A DNA stretch of 64,000 bases from Henricia sp. BOLD:AAB3569 (GCA_037783545.1 JBBELK010000060.1:992001-1056000), one strand, 5' to 3'. Positions 21,852 through 36,900 are shown, numbered from the stretch's first letter. A program made the numbers and translations. Notes: a model not told the origin generated them from the sequence alone.

Positions 21852-21927
21852 ATGGAGTGTCTGTTTAGTTTCTACATATTGGCTTTTTGTACTCTACTGC
21901 TCCAAGTTTCATCAGCACCCATCCAAG
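21852..21927 (+). CDS. Acidic Tg1 protein exon 1: start codon and signal peptide
   Basis: The ATG sits in a good context (TGCCATGG). It encodes MECLFSFYILAFCTLLLQ and then VSSAPIQ, a hydrophobic core followed by small residues, so cleavage after Ala-22 is likely. Donor GTATGA at 21928, phase 1. No clear TATA box was seen upstream. Confidence 0.75.
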
Positions 21928-24900
21928 GTATGAAATCATTTCATTGTTTGGACAATTTAAACAAATATACTGCATTTTCTGCCATTTTCTGCAATTCAAG
22001 AAGTTTTAAAGTTATGTACATGTGCACATCACTGATGAGTGGTTATGAACATCACTGACTAATAATTACTATTATTAGGCCTACTAAAGTGCAAATTACT
22101 ATTTTTTTTCAACAATTAAGTTGAAATAATTTTGTAAAACCAAGATTTTATGCAAAGTACATGTACATGAAATAAATTTTCTGTGAAACCCGTAAACATG
22201 TATGAGATCTAACTTGTTGGTTTCACTTTCATTTCAGAGTCAGAAGCACAACTATCTAAAAAGCACTACTTGAGCAGTGATAAGGTAAAGTACATGTGGG
22301 TCATTCTATAAATTTGGGGTCCAACGTGTGACATTTTTCTGTCCCCGTAACACCTGACATACTGCTATTTGCCATACAAGTATCATTAAAAATGCCTTCA
22401 AAACATGTTTTTATGAATTGTACTTTAAGTAATCACTCTTTGAAATAGAGAGCATTTAAAGAATATGTCCTGAATTTACAAACTACAACATTTTACAAGA
22501 TGTCAGATGTAACGGGGGACAGAAAAATTGGACCCCAAATTTATAGAATGACCCATGCATGTGTAATTTTATTTGCTGTGTCTTATGTCTATCCTACATA
22601 GGGTAACCCAAATGCGCTATGGAATCACAAAATCTCACATTGTTACTATGTTTGTCGGGTGCGTATCCAGCATAAAACGGAGCTGGCGTACGCCACCTGT
22701 TTGCACATTATGCCTCAGACTGCAGGAAATTGGCTTAAATACTTCAATGTCTAGATACGCCACTGTTGGTGGCTGTGACGTAGTTTTTTATCCGTTAAAA
22801 ATACAGTATGCCCTTGAAAAAGTATACCCTTTTTAAAATTAATATTTTGCAAAACTGTGAAATATTTCAGAAAACGACCTATGGGAGTGTTAGTCTTCCA
22901 TTATTTTGAACTATAAAAAGTAACATTTAATCATTGTTCTCATTTGTTTTCCAGGAGTCGCTTTTGAAAAAGGCAAGTATACCTCTTGTTAAAATACATA
23001 TTGTCATATAAATCTTGAAATTAAGCCTGCAAGTTAACTTTCAACCTCATAACCTGTACTCGTACTCAAAGGAAATGCTTGATAACTTGACCACCAGTAT
23101 TACTCAACAGTACCGGCCGTACTTCGGTAAAAGCACCAATACAACATTTGCATTTAATACCTAGGTAATTGTAACTACATGTACAACACTCAATTTTCTT
23201 TTTGTTTTGCCTCAGAACCCATGAAAGAAAATATCAGTTGATACCCAACATTTCTAAGAAATCAAAACCAGATATATGAGCAAAGAAATGTTTCTTGTCT
23301 AATTTTTACCAGTATAATTAAGAAGTGTATAATAATTTTCATGTGAACTGGCTTTGCTGTTGTAATATTTTACTTTGCTCACAGATTAAAAACAAACAAG
23401 TTAATTTTGACAAATTTGTGCCTTTAAACTGTTTGCCGTTATTTGAAGGAAATTATTTTTACTCACAAAATGATGTCAAAATAAAGCATTTTGTTTTTCA
23501 ATTACAGGTGCAAATTTTGGAGAATGAGGTAGGTTTCTTTTATTTGGAAATTGAAATGTTTAATTGCATGTGAAGAGTTGTCTGATGATGAAGTGATGAA
23601 TTTAGAAACAGAAAAGAACATTTCCCCCAATTTAAACTCTGTAGACGAATCTCAAATTAACCAATTTGAGACCGATCTGCGCACTTAACGTGAAATAACA
23701 CGAAGAGCCGCTTCATCAAATTCAGAAGTGAACTAATGTACGCATGTGAATGCTATACATGCCACGCAGAACAACACACGTACACACTCAGTCGATGTAC
23801 ATTACTGTACTTGTAGCGCATGCGTACTGCCAACTTAACACGAAGAGCCTTGGCTTCAATGCGGAAGTGCGCAGAACGGGCTAATGTGAAATTCGTCTAA
23901 ATTAGGGTAATTCCCAAAATTAGGGGTCCAAAACGTTTGGTGTCCTAGTTATACATGTACGAGTCCCTGTGCATCAAAAATCACCACTCGATCATGATCA
24001 TAGATTCTCAGTAATAGATTGTGGCCTGTGATTACAGGGAACAGCACCAATTTCTTGAATATTTTGTTGTGATTACTGACAAATATTTGAAACAAAAGAC
24101 CGTAAAGGCTCATAATTTGTTCCATTATATTGAATAGGAATTTGGTGTCCCGGGTTACCTACGCCAATGAAAATTAGCTGTAGAATGAGTTTGCATTAAC
24201 CTTGGTGCCTTATCCACACACAAACGTTAAATTTACTGAAGTGGCATTTATGGAAATAAAAATAAATATTTTCTACTGGAAAACCACTTTCAATCACTAA
24301 ATACACGAGAAAATCTTAAAAAGCATGTCACACTTTTGGACCCCTAATTTAGGGAATTAACCATTAAACATTTGTGGTATTTGTAGCAATTGATCAATTG
24401 ATTATGGCATACTGAATTACGGGCATTCTTCCATAGGAATATGGTGCTCATATTGTTACACAGTGGAAGTTTTGTGGAATGGGAACGATTGCACTTTAGA
24501 ACAGAATTGTTTTCACTGTTGTAGTCAAAATACAGTAATTGTTTCAAACTTACCAATGGTTAAAAACTTTCCACATTAAAATTCAACTTTCCAAACACTT
24601 CAAGGTTTTATAGAACAAATATTACATGTGCTGTGAGTGTAACATTGTTTTAAGTTGCATCCGTAACTCATTTTCTTGACAGTAAATGTTTTTAAATCAC
24701 TGCATCACACAAAGAGCTCAAACCCATCTTAAAGACATTCAAAAAGTCTTGAAGCATGTTGCTTTTTCATTCTTTCTTTTTGAAAATCGGCAAATGTGAT
24801 TCATATGACTACAGAGTCATGGCTTGATCTTTGTTTTTATTCTTATTTTTATTCAATGGTTTATTTCAATTACAATGACCAACAGCTGCTGCTGCTGACC

Positions 24901-27900
24901 GGGCCACCTTACATGGGGTAAACGATGAATATAAGAGAATATAGGCCTACATAAATAACTTGGGTACGTGTAGTAAAGAATAATATGTGCAAGACCTGTG
25001 AGTTTACAGATTTTGATGGTGGTAGTAACTGTCTATGGCGTTTTGAGTTTAACAATTTCATTCCAAAGTTAAGAAACAAATCATTATTTTCTTCGCTCTG
25101 TCAGAGACTGTAACTTGGTCAATTCAAGGCATTCACTGTAACTGTATTTCTTGCCAAGCATTATACGGAAAGCTCTCTTTTGTACAAATTTGATTTTCTT
25201 TGACTGACTTTGTGTAATGGCAGTATGCCAAACTGGTGAAGCGTACTCCAATGTTGACCTGATATATGTTATATATACAGTGACCATATCGTGGATTGAA
25301 GCACCACACTTTTACTGTCAAGAAAATGAGTTACAGAGGCAACTTAAAACAATGTTACACTCACAGCACATGTAATATTATTTTCTGATCAAACAGTGTT
25401 GCATTAATTTGTTCCTTTATTCCATCTTTTTGTCTTGTTAAACTTTAAGGCATGAACTTGCTTTTAATTCAACCTCTCATAAAAGTGGAAAGCTTTACAA
25501 TGTTTATTTTCATCATTTTTACCAGGTAATTGGTTTTTATTGATTTTGGTGGTGGAAAATGCCCATTTTCAGCAACAGGCTCGTTGCTGTACAAGCTTAT
25601 TTTTTGACGCCCATGGTTGTTTTCCCATGGGTGTTGAAATTTTGATACCGTATCATGAGTCATATTTTTCTCACTACCATTCTGAAATTCTGCGTTCTAA
25701 ATCCATATATTTCCAAGGATATCATCGAAATACCACCACGATATTTAGTAAACTAATTTATCTGGTTCCATAAAGCAGTGCAGTAATACACCAACCCTTT
25801 TGCTTCCACATCCAAATTGGAGATTGCAAATTTCTTGTTTTCTTCCCATGGAAAGTATTTTGGGAAGGTATTTTATTAGAATGCAATCCATCTGGAAAAT
25901 CTGAACAAGCTCTTTCGATATTTTTCATTGCAGCTTGAAGGCAGACAGTTAAATCAGGTACTTGAAGATGATGAACCAGAAGCTACTCAACCAAGAGAGA
26001 AGAAACCTGATGAAGCACCTTCCGACAAAGAGCAAGATCTTGTAGCGGTAAGAAAAAATAAATTAAATTGAGGGAGTATAAAGTGACTATAGTGCCCGTG
26101 CCTCATGGTTCAGCTAGAAGAGCATCTGTGTCTAGTGTCAAGAGGTCTTTAGTTTGAATCCCAGTGATGAGGACCATATTTTTCGTTTTATATCCCATGT
26201 TAGTTATTTCATTTCTGTGGTGATTAGGCACCACACCAAATGTTGCGTTTACTACTCGGTTACAAATATATTGGTCTTTATTTGCTCAATCCAACAGTCA
26301 TTACTGAGAAGAGTGTCAACCGAAAAAGCTGGCAAAGATGCAGATGGTAAGTTTGTGTTAACACTTTGGGCGTGTTTGTTTCATGACAGATCCGAATCCA
26401 GATCGCGATCTGTTTTACCGCGCAGAAACAAACGAAACCGCTCTCAACTCGGATCTCAAATCACGTGAATTGCAATTTATTTACGAAATTTGTCAAATTT
26501 CTGTTAGCATTCTAAATTTGTTTGTGTTGCCTCTGAAAACTGAAACGACACTGTTTTACTCACACAAAATCTCCGCGATGTTTACGTCGCCATTTTGGAT
26601 CTAGCGCTGAACCATCTCTCGAGAAGGATCCCACAGATCACAGATCTCGATCAGGATGTGCGCGAAGTGAATGAGTTCACCTTGGATCTGCGCGGATCTG
26701 AATCTGGATCCGTCCGAAACAAACACGCCCTTTGTAATATGTTGCTAACTTGAACTTAAGTCTGACTCGAGTCTCTAAGGGCCAATGAAAAGATTGGATA
26801 AAATGAATGTGGTATCCTGTAAGAAACCTGCATTGAGAATTCTGCGCCAAGATAGTTCTTTGAATAGACACTATAGGGAAGTGGTATACTAGTAATAATG
26901 CTCTAATATGAAAAAAGGTGCCATGTTCACAAATGTCAAACCAAAAATTTACTTAAGACTGAACTTTGAAAAGATGTCTTGCTACTCAATAACAACACCT
27001 GGGCTGCGTTCCACTTACACAAACATTGCCACTGGTTACAGTGCTTCTGTGCACTTGTCTATGGAAAGCTGTGACTCTCTGATTGTTGGCAAACGTTTGC
27101 AATGCTTACATGTTTGGAATGCAGCCCTGTACTTTGAGTTTCGACAAAGTTTTCCACACCAGTCAGAATTCATGAAAAATTCATTGAAATTTCGGTTGTC
27201 GTTTTTACTGTTGAATCACTATCAGGCCTGAAGTTTCCTGAAAGTATGTAGTTTTTACTGTAGCTACAGGAGAAAGCAAAAAAGCCACCAAAAAAAAAAA
27301 AAAATTCCCCTAGTTGTGCCATGGATTGACAAATGTACAGCATATATATGTAAAATCATGTAATATTCCTGGGAAATAATAACCACTGTTTGATGAGGCC
27401 ATGTGTTGATTTTTCTGGCGTTGAGAGGTGGAGTACGTTCCAAATATGCGAACGTTGCCAACGTTTGCAACTTTCGCTAGCATCTGGTACCCAGCTTTCC
27501 ATGGACAAGTGCACAAAAGCACCAAAACCAGTGGCGAATGTTGGCAACATTCGCGTATACATTGCTTAACTAAAAAAAAGTTCCTTAAGTCGTGCAGGCT
27601 CGGTCTAGTTTTCGCGACCATAAGAAGAAAACAGATCTGCACTTATAAAATACAAAAACACAATAGAAATTCCAGACGGAACACGGCCATTCCAGGCAGA
27701 CTGGAGATGCACCGCCAGGAATTTCAATTGTGTTTTTGTATTTTAATGAGCGTGGATCTGCTGCAGATTTCTTTTTATGGTCACGAAAACTTGACCTAGC
27801 CTGAGCTACTTATGGCCTTTTTTTGCAGAGGGGGTCACAAATGCACAAATACAACAAATCATCCAATGAAATTTGTTGAAAAAGTTGCATGTGGGTCATT

Positions 27901-30900
27901 CCATGAAAACAGGACACAGTATCCCCCTTAATACGTCGTGACACTTTTGGAGTTGATTTTGGCATATTATCCTTGGAAAGAATATATGACCTCATCATGA
28001 ATTGAACACCACCTTGCTTTGTTGATACATTGTACTACCAAAAACATAACGAGAACGATTCAATAAACTAGTGCTATCTTCTAAATGCAAGTGTGACATT
28101 TTGAAACTTTTGCTCGAAATGTAACAAATTTCGCTCATAAGACATGTCTAAATATTCTACATTATTTAGAAATTGCACAGAAATTTCTTTAAACAATTTT
28201 GTTAACTTGAAAAGGCAATTTTTACAAATGCATCAAAATGTTACACTTTGGCTCCTGTTTTTATGGAAATACCCATGTACACTTGTATTCTTTAGACCCG
28301 TATAAGAAGGCACTGGCCCAGCTGTTGGATGAGCAGATTGAGAGTGGGAAGTTTGAAGATGAACCGTTTGATGACGACATGCTTGGGCAGCAACCAGGTC
28401 CGATAAGCATCAATATTAACTCTTTTACTACAGATTTATTTTTAAAAGTTTGTGTTGGAATACTATATCAAATAGTCGCCATCTTGTGGGTCAGTTTCTC
28501 TAAGTGAGGGATGGTTGCACGCTTTGTGCTGATATATTGTTCACCGATTGAAATATCAAAAATTGCCCTTCAAGATGGCAGCTTTTCGATACGGCCTATT
28601 AATTGAAGATAAATTTTGTTGCTGGCAGCGGCTTTTCAGTTGGAGGTAGACATTTTTTCAGCTGCTGCAATCAAGCAGTGGATTGTTGTGAAATAATCAT
28701 TTTACAACTTAACGGCAGTATACATCATTGGTAATCTTGAAAATCAGAAATGTTCCAGATTTACGCCTAACTTGCACAATATAAACATGATGACCGTAGA
28801 AAGCTTCCCCTGAGATGGTTTTGTCTGAAGTGCTCTAGTCTTTGAGAAATGAGTAAAACAATTAGTTTTCGTCTCATGAGACGAAAATTCAATTCGCCCC
28901 AAAACCAATTCGACCAAGTGACATTTCGCCCCAAACCACTTCGCCCGAGTGCCATTTCGCCCCAAATTACTTCGTCCAGACACTACCTCGCCCAAATGCC
29001 ACTTCGCCCCAAAACCACTTCCTCGCCCAAATGCCACTTCGCCCCAAAACCACTTCATGCACAGGCCGTGGTTCAGGGCGAAATGGTTTAGGGCGAAGTG
29101 GTTTTGGGGCGAAATGACTGCAAATCCTTTTTTGACTGTTTTATCAAAAGTTAGACGAAGTACGGAGCTGGTTTTTGCTCAGGTTAGTTTTAATCATGCA
29201 TATCTTCAATCACACGGAGTTAAAACTATTTGTAACAGTTTACCAATCATGTATACGTTCTTTAATACTCTCTGGCTAAAATTGTAAAAGTTAAAATGGT
29301 CACTCAGAGCTGCAGGCTTGTCATAAAATCAAGTATTTAGGCACTGTTGAAGGTGAAGCAAAGTGTATATATAAAACAAAGCTTTTGCGGATACCGTGCG
29401 TTTCTGATACTGTGCGTTTCTGATACTGCATGTGCAGCACAGTGACCCAATCCGATGTGCGCCTGCGCTGGGTGCACCAAATGACACATGTACATGTACA
29501 TGTACATGTACATGTACATGTACATGTACATGTACATGTACATTTGTACACGTGCATCATGCATCGAGTGTACGTGTATACATTATGCATGTGTGCAACG
29601 CGCCGCGTGAGTACAGTATTCGGCGAGTTCGGTATTTTCATGACGAGTGCGGTATATTCTCATATCACCCGAAAAGACATCCAATATTATTATTGTTATA
29701 TAAAATGAAGCTGACACACTTGCAACATTTTTCAAACAGTATAATTTAAAATTCGAAATTGTTGAAAGTTCCACAAGCAACAGTAAACATTTCACCCTGG
29801 CACCATGGAGCTCCTTTTGTAGCTCCATGCTGGCACATATGGAAACTGTTTTTAAATACTTTCGTAATCCCACGTACAGACATGACAGACGTAGGCCTAA
29901 AACTTACGGAGAATCGCATTCAGTTCAATTTTGCTTAAGTCTTCAAAGTCCTCTGACAATTCCTTTTCCCTCAAGTACAGCTTCAAAATGGGTACAATTA
30001 TAGAATGCAGGGCCCACGAGGACAGTATCTGGAGATCCGGCTATGTGGATCTCCGGTCACAGAGTTCACAGGATAATTGACCACAGTGTTTACCATACAC
30101 AGCACAACCTACAGCTCCCGACCTACCGCTAGCTCCCCGCTGTGACTGTCCGCTGTGACTGTTTACACAGCACACACAACAAGCCGTTCGCACTATCCCG
30201 ACTACACAGCTCGTTCGCACTATCCCGACTACAGCTCCCCGCTGTGAAGTGTAAAGAATTAGCGACTACGACTGCTTATTGCAACACGTTTACGACTGCG
30301 ACTGTTTATTCGGCCGGCCTACCACGTGCAATACAAGTACACGCGAGACAATTATGTTGCATGCAGACCACGCTGTTAAATTTACACGCGAGACCATGCC
30401 CGCGTGCAAATATCGTGCAAATTTATCCGGGTCACGCGAGACCATACACAGATTTGGTATGATTTGATATTTACATGGCGGTCAAATTATGGCCGCCTCG
30501 TATACTATTCCAGCTTTCGGAGATTCTTTTTATAAAGGGAAATAAATCCCGAGTGTCTTTCGGTTGCCGATGTCCGCCTCGTTTACTGATCTGGCCCTCG
30601 GAGATTGTTTTAAAAAAGGAAAATGAAACCCGAGTAGCGATCGGCTGCCGATAACCGCCTCGTACACCTTTCGGGCATTCGGAGATTGTTTTAAAAAAGG
30701 AAAATAAAGCCCGAGAGCCCTGGCCTTCGGCAAACACGATCTTTCGGGCCCGAGCGCCGCGTTTGACTGGAGATCCGCAGATCCGGAGATCCACTCGAAA
30801 AAATAGACGGGTTTTGGTTGGGGGTGGGGACAGGGAAATAAAGCCCGATTAGCATACGGTTGCCGATTTTCGTCTCGTTTACTATTCCGGCTTTCCGAGA

Positions 30901-33900
30901 TTGTTTTAATAAAGGGAAATCAAGCCCGATTGCCAGTATAGTAGCATTCGGTTGCCGATGGCAGCCTCGTATACTACTTTCGGAGATTCTTTTCATAAAG
31001 GAAAATAAATCCCGAGTGTCTTTCGGTTGCCGATGTCCGCCTCGTGTACTGATCTGGCCCTCGGAGCTAGATTGTTTTTAAAAAGGAAAATGAAACCCGA
31101 GTACCGATCGGCTGCCGATAACCGCCTCGTACACCTTTCGGGCATTCGGAGATTGTTTTAAAAAAGGAAAATAAAGCCGACGGCCGCCTCGTATACTATT
31201 CCAGCTTTCGGAAATTCTTTTCATAAAGGGAAATAAATCCCGAGTGTCTTTCGGTTGCCGATGTCCGCCTCGTGTACTGATCTGGCCCTCGGAGATTGTT
31301 TTAAAAAAGGAAAATGAAACCCGAGTAGCGATCGGCTGCCGATAACCGCCTCGTACACCTTTCGGGCATTCGGAGATTGTTTTAAAAAAGGAAAATAAAG
31401 CCCGAGAGCCCTTCGGCAAACACGATCTTTCGGGCCCGAGCGCCGCGTTTGACTGGAGATCCGCAGATCCGGAGATCCACTCGAAAAAATAGACCGGGTT
31501 TGGTTGGGGGTGGGGACAGGGAAATTAAGACCGAGTAGCATTCGGTTGCCGATTTCCGTCTCGTTTACTATTCCGGCTTTCGAAGATTGTTTTAATAAAG
31601 GCAAATAAATGCCGAGTAGCTTTCGGGTAACACGATATATCGGGCCCGAGTGACGTGCTCGACTGTTCGGGCCTTCGGAGTTTGTTTTAATAAAGGGCAA
31701 TAAAGCCCGAATGCCATTCAGGTAACACGATCTATCGGGCCCGAGCGCCGCTTTTGACTGGAGATCCGCAGATCCGGAGATCCACTCGAAAAAATAGACC
31801 GGGTTTGGTTGGGGTTGGGGAAAGGGAAATAAAGCCCGATTAGCATACGGTTGCCGATTTTCGTCTCGTTTACTATTCCGGCTTTCCGAGATTGTTTTAA
31901 TAAAAGGGAAATCAAGCCCGATTCGAAAGGTGGTAGTGTTTATTCATTCAACTCATTCGTTGTCCAGAGTGCGCTATTTATTTTTAACTCAACGCAACCT
32001 CAAACTCTCTTTCAAATTACATGTATCCCGCGATTCCAAACCGTCTGCCGTATCCGCGTCTTCGAGTCTACACAGACCCTTCCCCTGCCCACCTCCAAGA
32101 ACGCCCTACCCCCTCCCTCCCCCCTCCCTCCCCCCTCCTTCCCCCCTTCCCCCTCCCTCCACCCCTTCCCCCACCCCCTCCCTACCCCCTTCCCCCACCC
32201 CCTCCCTACCCCCTTCCCCCACCCCCTCCCTACCCCCTTCCCACACAACTCTGTTTTGGTAAACCATTGAAACAGAGTCTTTAGTGAACCCTTTGACGGA
32301 GGGCGCCCTTGTTATAACTTATAAAGATACCACCGTGTACCTTTCCACTGTGCTTCTCTTGGCCTTTCAAAGACAGTGCGTACATGGCACACAAGTACAG
32401 TTGAACTCAGGTCACGTTTTCGTTACGTTTGAAAGGCTCGTTGCGACCGCGACTCCACGATTTTCAAAAAGGGTATAGCTATGTTGGGCCCTGTATTCTA
32501 TAATTGCTCCTCAAAATGTTCACTGCTTTCGTGGTGCTTCTCCGTGTTGCTCCGCCTTCTTTACTTTGGAGGATGTCATCGTATTCATCGTCTTCTATCG
32601 TATCAAATCTGGGCTGTGGCGTCGCCATTTTCTTTTCATTTCGTGGAATTGAAGTACGCGCGCGATCGCGAGCTTGGTTGGTTCCGGTTGTGCATACTAC
32701 TACTGTTACGCACGAAGTGCGCATGCATATGGCGCCCTAGTTTTCCACACAATCTTTCTCCACTCAACTCTGTCGTATGCTAGTTCGCTGGCTCCCTCTA
32801 TTGTTAGGTTCAGTGACTTGAGGTCCTTTTCCAGTATGGAAATCCATGTCGTTTTTTGGCCACCAGGATATTTTTTCACGTTTCTCCTGGCTTCGCGTAG
32901 AGCGATTTTTGCGGGTGTTTCATCATTTAGCCGCATTGCATGCCCAAACCATTTGAGTCTTCTGGTTCTGATGTTTGTACTCCACATTTCTTGTTTTGTT
33001 TTCTCGTACAAGTCATTGCATGAGATTTTCTTGGGCCATCTGACGTTGATTGCTTTTCTCAGTAGTCTCCTTTGATATGAGTCAATCTTTTTTCCAGTGG
33101 TTTTTGTTACTGTCCATAGTTCTGAGTTGTACAGGAAGATGCTTTCCACACAGGCTTTGAAAATCTTGATCTTTGTTGCTGTGTTCAACTTCTTGTTGTT
33201 GAATAAATGTTCTAGTTTCTTCATTGCATTGTTGGCAAGTTGTTTTCTTCTCTTTATGTCTTCATTTGTGTCGAGCAGGCTTCCCAGAATTTTACATTTT
33301 TTCCAGTCTTCGGGTCCGTTCTTTGTTACTAGGTATTCTTCGGTTTTTGCTTCATTTATCTTGAGGCCGCGTTCTTTTAGTTTCAGTATGATGATGTCTT
33401 TGTCCTTCTCTAACTTGAGTTTGTTACTGGCTGCCCATCCAATGTCGTCTGCATATTTTGGTTTGATGACGATGCCGTAGTCAGGTGGTTTGCTGTATGA
33501 ATGGTCTCTCATTTCAGGTGGTAATTCTTTTTCTTCTAATTCTTCACTTGGGACCCTGGCGTAGTTATGTTCCTCCCTTTGTGGGTGGTTTTGCAGGGCC
33601 TTTGCCAGGTAGAGTGTGAACAGAATTGGGCTGAGACAGTCACCTTGTGGGACTCCTATTTTTGTTACGAATGATTCTGACGTTTCTTTTTCTACCCTTA
33701 CTTTAAGACTGACATTTTCCACTAGCACTTTCACGAGATGTAGTTCTGCTTGCTCTAGAATTGTTTTTAGGTCCTGGATCAGAGTGTGACGTCGTACAGT
33801 GTCAAAAGCCTTGCTCATGTCCATGAGTGTTATGTGCAGCTTGTAGTCTTTAGATGTGATGGCCTTTTCTGCTAGGATCTTGTAAGCGAAAGCGTGTTCT

Positions 33901-36900
33901 GTCGTGCCTCTGCGCCTACTCGATATGCAGCCTGTTTGATGGGGATGTTTTCGTTGATTTTGCTCCCAATTCTTTTAATTAGACAAACTGCTAGGATTTT
34001 TCTCAGCAATGATAGAAGTATGATGGGACGTAGGTTTGTTAGTGGCCCTCTTGGTTTGCCGGGTTTCTGTAGTGGCGTTAGGATGCCTTCTTTGATCTCT
34101 CTGGGGTATTCACCTGTTCTTGACAGATCGTTGAGTATTTTGGCGATTTCGGATGATGTTGCTTTTCCTCCACATTTCAACTGCTCTGCTCTTACTTCAT
34201 CTTCACCTGGGCTCTTGTGGTCCTTTAGTGTTTTTATTGCTTTGTCTACTTCGTACGTTGAGAAGGGTGGTGTGATTTCTTTAGGTGGTACTTTTGCAAT
34301 TTCGGCCAAGTTCTCTTCAGTAAAGGTATTTTCAAAATGTTTGGCAATGAGATCTGCCTGCTCTTTAGGGTCTGATGTTAAGCCTTCCTTTCCTTGTACG
34401 AGTAGTGGCTTTTTCTTCTCCTGGTTCGCTATTGCCTTTACTGCTTTGTACATTCTGTAAGAATCTTCGTTGGACTTCTCTATTTCATCGATGTTTTCCA
34501 TGAGTTTCTTGTGTTTCTCTTCTTCGAGGCATTTATGGATCCTATTCAGCCTAATGTTTCTTGACTTTTTGATTTGTTCTCTCTTCGTTGGGTCTTGTTC
34601 AGCATTTAGTTTGTTATTAAGCTCTTTTTGCTCTTCAGAGAGTCTTTTTACTTCTTTGTTCCTGCTCTTCCTTGATCTTTCCTTATATCCAAGTATCTTT
34701 ACCGCTGCCGTTTTATTAGCATGTTTGATGTTGTCCCATCTCTCTTGTTGGGTAAGGTCTTTCTCTTGGCATCTGGTATTAATTATGTTATGGACTTCTT
34801 TTTCATAGTTTCTCCTCGTTTCTGTATCTCTAAGAAGGTCAAAATTGATGGTTTTGGATGTCTTCTTGTTGTTATTGTAGATCTTTATTTTAAGGTTTAT
34901 GTCCATGATGACAGGCCTATGGTCGGAGATTAATGTGTTATTGTGTGGGTACGATCTGCAGTTTGTCACCTGTTTCATGTTCCTATTCTTTACCAGGATG
35001 TAGTCTATTTGATTTCTGTGTGGATTTCTTCTTTCTTCTCCATCTCTCGTGGTGTATTTTCTGTATGCACTCTCCCATGTTGTGCGATGAAGTAACTTGT
35101 GATGGAATTTGGTGTTTGTTAGTACCAAATCGTGTTGATTTGCAAGTTCCAGTAGCGCTTCGCCATTTTCATTTAAGTGACCTTTTCCAAATTTGTGCAT
35201 AGCGCATACATGCAGAATCGATACTGTTGTACAGTATTTTTTGTTACTGTACAGTGTGTGACATTTTCCACCAACAGAGGGCGCTATAACGTACAGTAAC
35301 AGAAATGCACGGTATCGCTCACAGCTTCATTTTATATAATTATAAAATGCTGTACAATAGTAACAAAAGCGCATGCTTTGTACAATGTAAATGTTACAAA
35401 TGAACTGAAGTTTTCAACACCAAACGGATACAAAACTTGTGGAAATCTTAAAAAACAAAGAAGGTATAAGCTTCATTTTATATAACAATAATTATGTCTT
35501 TTCGGGTGATATGAGAATATACCACAATGGTCTTGAAAATTACCAAACTCGCCTTTGGCTCATTCAGTATTTTCATGACTTGTGCGGTATATTCTCGTAT
35601 CACCCTCAAAGCCATCCAATATTATATAATTAATCTCTTTGAAAAGCAGACCATTACTGCATTGTGTGTCATATGTTTCAAATGGCGTACAAATCCAAGG
35701 ATAAAAATTAATGCATAATACTTATTATATACCTCATGCGTAGATTCCTGTCATCTGATTGGTTAAAAGTGGGGGCATTGAATCAGCTAGACCCGGCGCG
35801 TGTAGAATTCTGACCATGCCAATGGGCCTAGTCTTTGCCATGCCCCTGGCATAGTCATTTAGCGGGTTCCGGACGCGCGCATAACATGTTTTAGCATAGC
35901 CATAGCTGTGCACCAACTATGCAGCTGGGCACTTCACGTAAACATTCAGCAGGACGGTAATGGCGGAATATCGACGAAGTTTTGTCGTCTGTCGTAGATG
36001 ATGAAGTCCATAAGAAAGTAAGAGAAGTAGCCTACAGTGAAAACTGTATCAGGTGAAATGTGCTACTAAAGTGCCAGGTGATTATGCTACCATTTTTTGC
36101 TGTAAATATACAACTTTTCCGCCGTAGACCAGCTTCCGAAATCGAAACTCGAAGGACCATGCACTGTCATGACTGAGACTGTGTATCGTTACTTTTAACC
36201 AACCAGATGACAACAATCTACACATTCGGTATATAAAACAATATTTTGACATTTTGCATTATGATGTCTGTGATTGTTGTGCAGAAGTTAGAGAATTTGG
36301 CAAGAATGATTTGATGGCAATGTTGGATTCCATGAGTATAGATGACCTCAAGAAACTACTTAGCGATTTCGATGAAGAAAAAAGAGGTAGGTACACTGTT
36401 AAAAAAAAAAGCTGTGGCGGCAGCCGTGGTGCATGTCTTTCCATTGATGTGCTGTAAAATTGTTGACAGATCCGCGCAAGCCAGTTTTGATAGAAGTCAA
36501 GGTTGAATAAACTGCTGTATCCAACATCATTCGATGTTGTTTACTGTCATGTTTTGTCTTTTTTTTTTTTTTGGGACCGATGAAAATACTCGCCTGGTGA
36601 TATTGATGTTTGACGGCTTAAAAATACGGCAATCGGTGCAAGTTTGAATACAAAATAATGCATCAGGACAACCTGACAGTTGACAAGTACACCACGGCCA
36701 GAATTACTAAAGTATTACAAGGGATGGCTAAGATTGGCTAAGATTGAATACGATATGCAACAGCCGAGACAATTTCCCAGTCATCAGTTCTAAGGATGTA
36801 ATTGTTGTTAACGCATCTCGTACTCCTAACATTTTCATGATCTTTCTCCCCTGTGTAGTGCTGGATGAGGGAGGGGATACCAACACTGATGGAGATGATG

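Noticed and set aside
29321-29749. His/Val, Cys/Thr and Met/Tyr repeat proteins on both strands
   Set aside because: Translations of the (TACATG)n microsatellite.
30471-31700. Long minus-strand frames with FSFFKTISE repeats
   Set aside because: Frames follow the 80-bp satellite and change with each unit; no protein family resemblance.
32012-32284. Proline-rich and Gly/Arg-rich frames
   Set aside because: Low-complexity pyrimidine tract read in all frames.
33097-35202. Plus-strand hydrophobic frames of 60-190 residues
   Set aside because: Antisense shadows of the LINE coding frames on the minus strand.
35400-35462. Possible extra exon of the acidic Tg1 gene ending 'aaaaacaaagaag|gtataa'
   Set aside because: Resembles a module end (KNKEG) but the frame has no credible acceptor and the compatible frame contains a stop.
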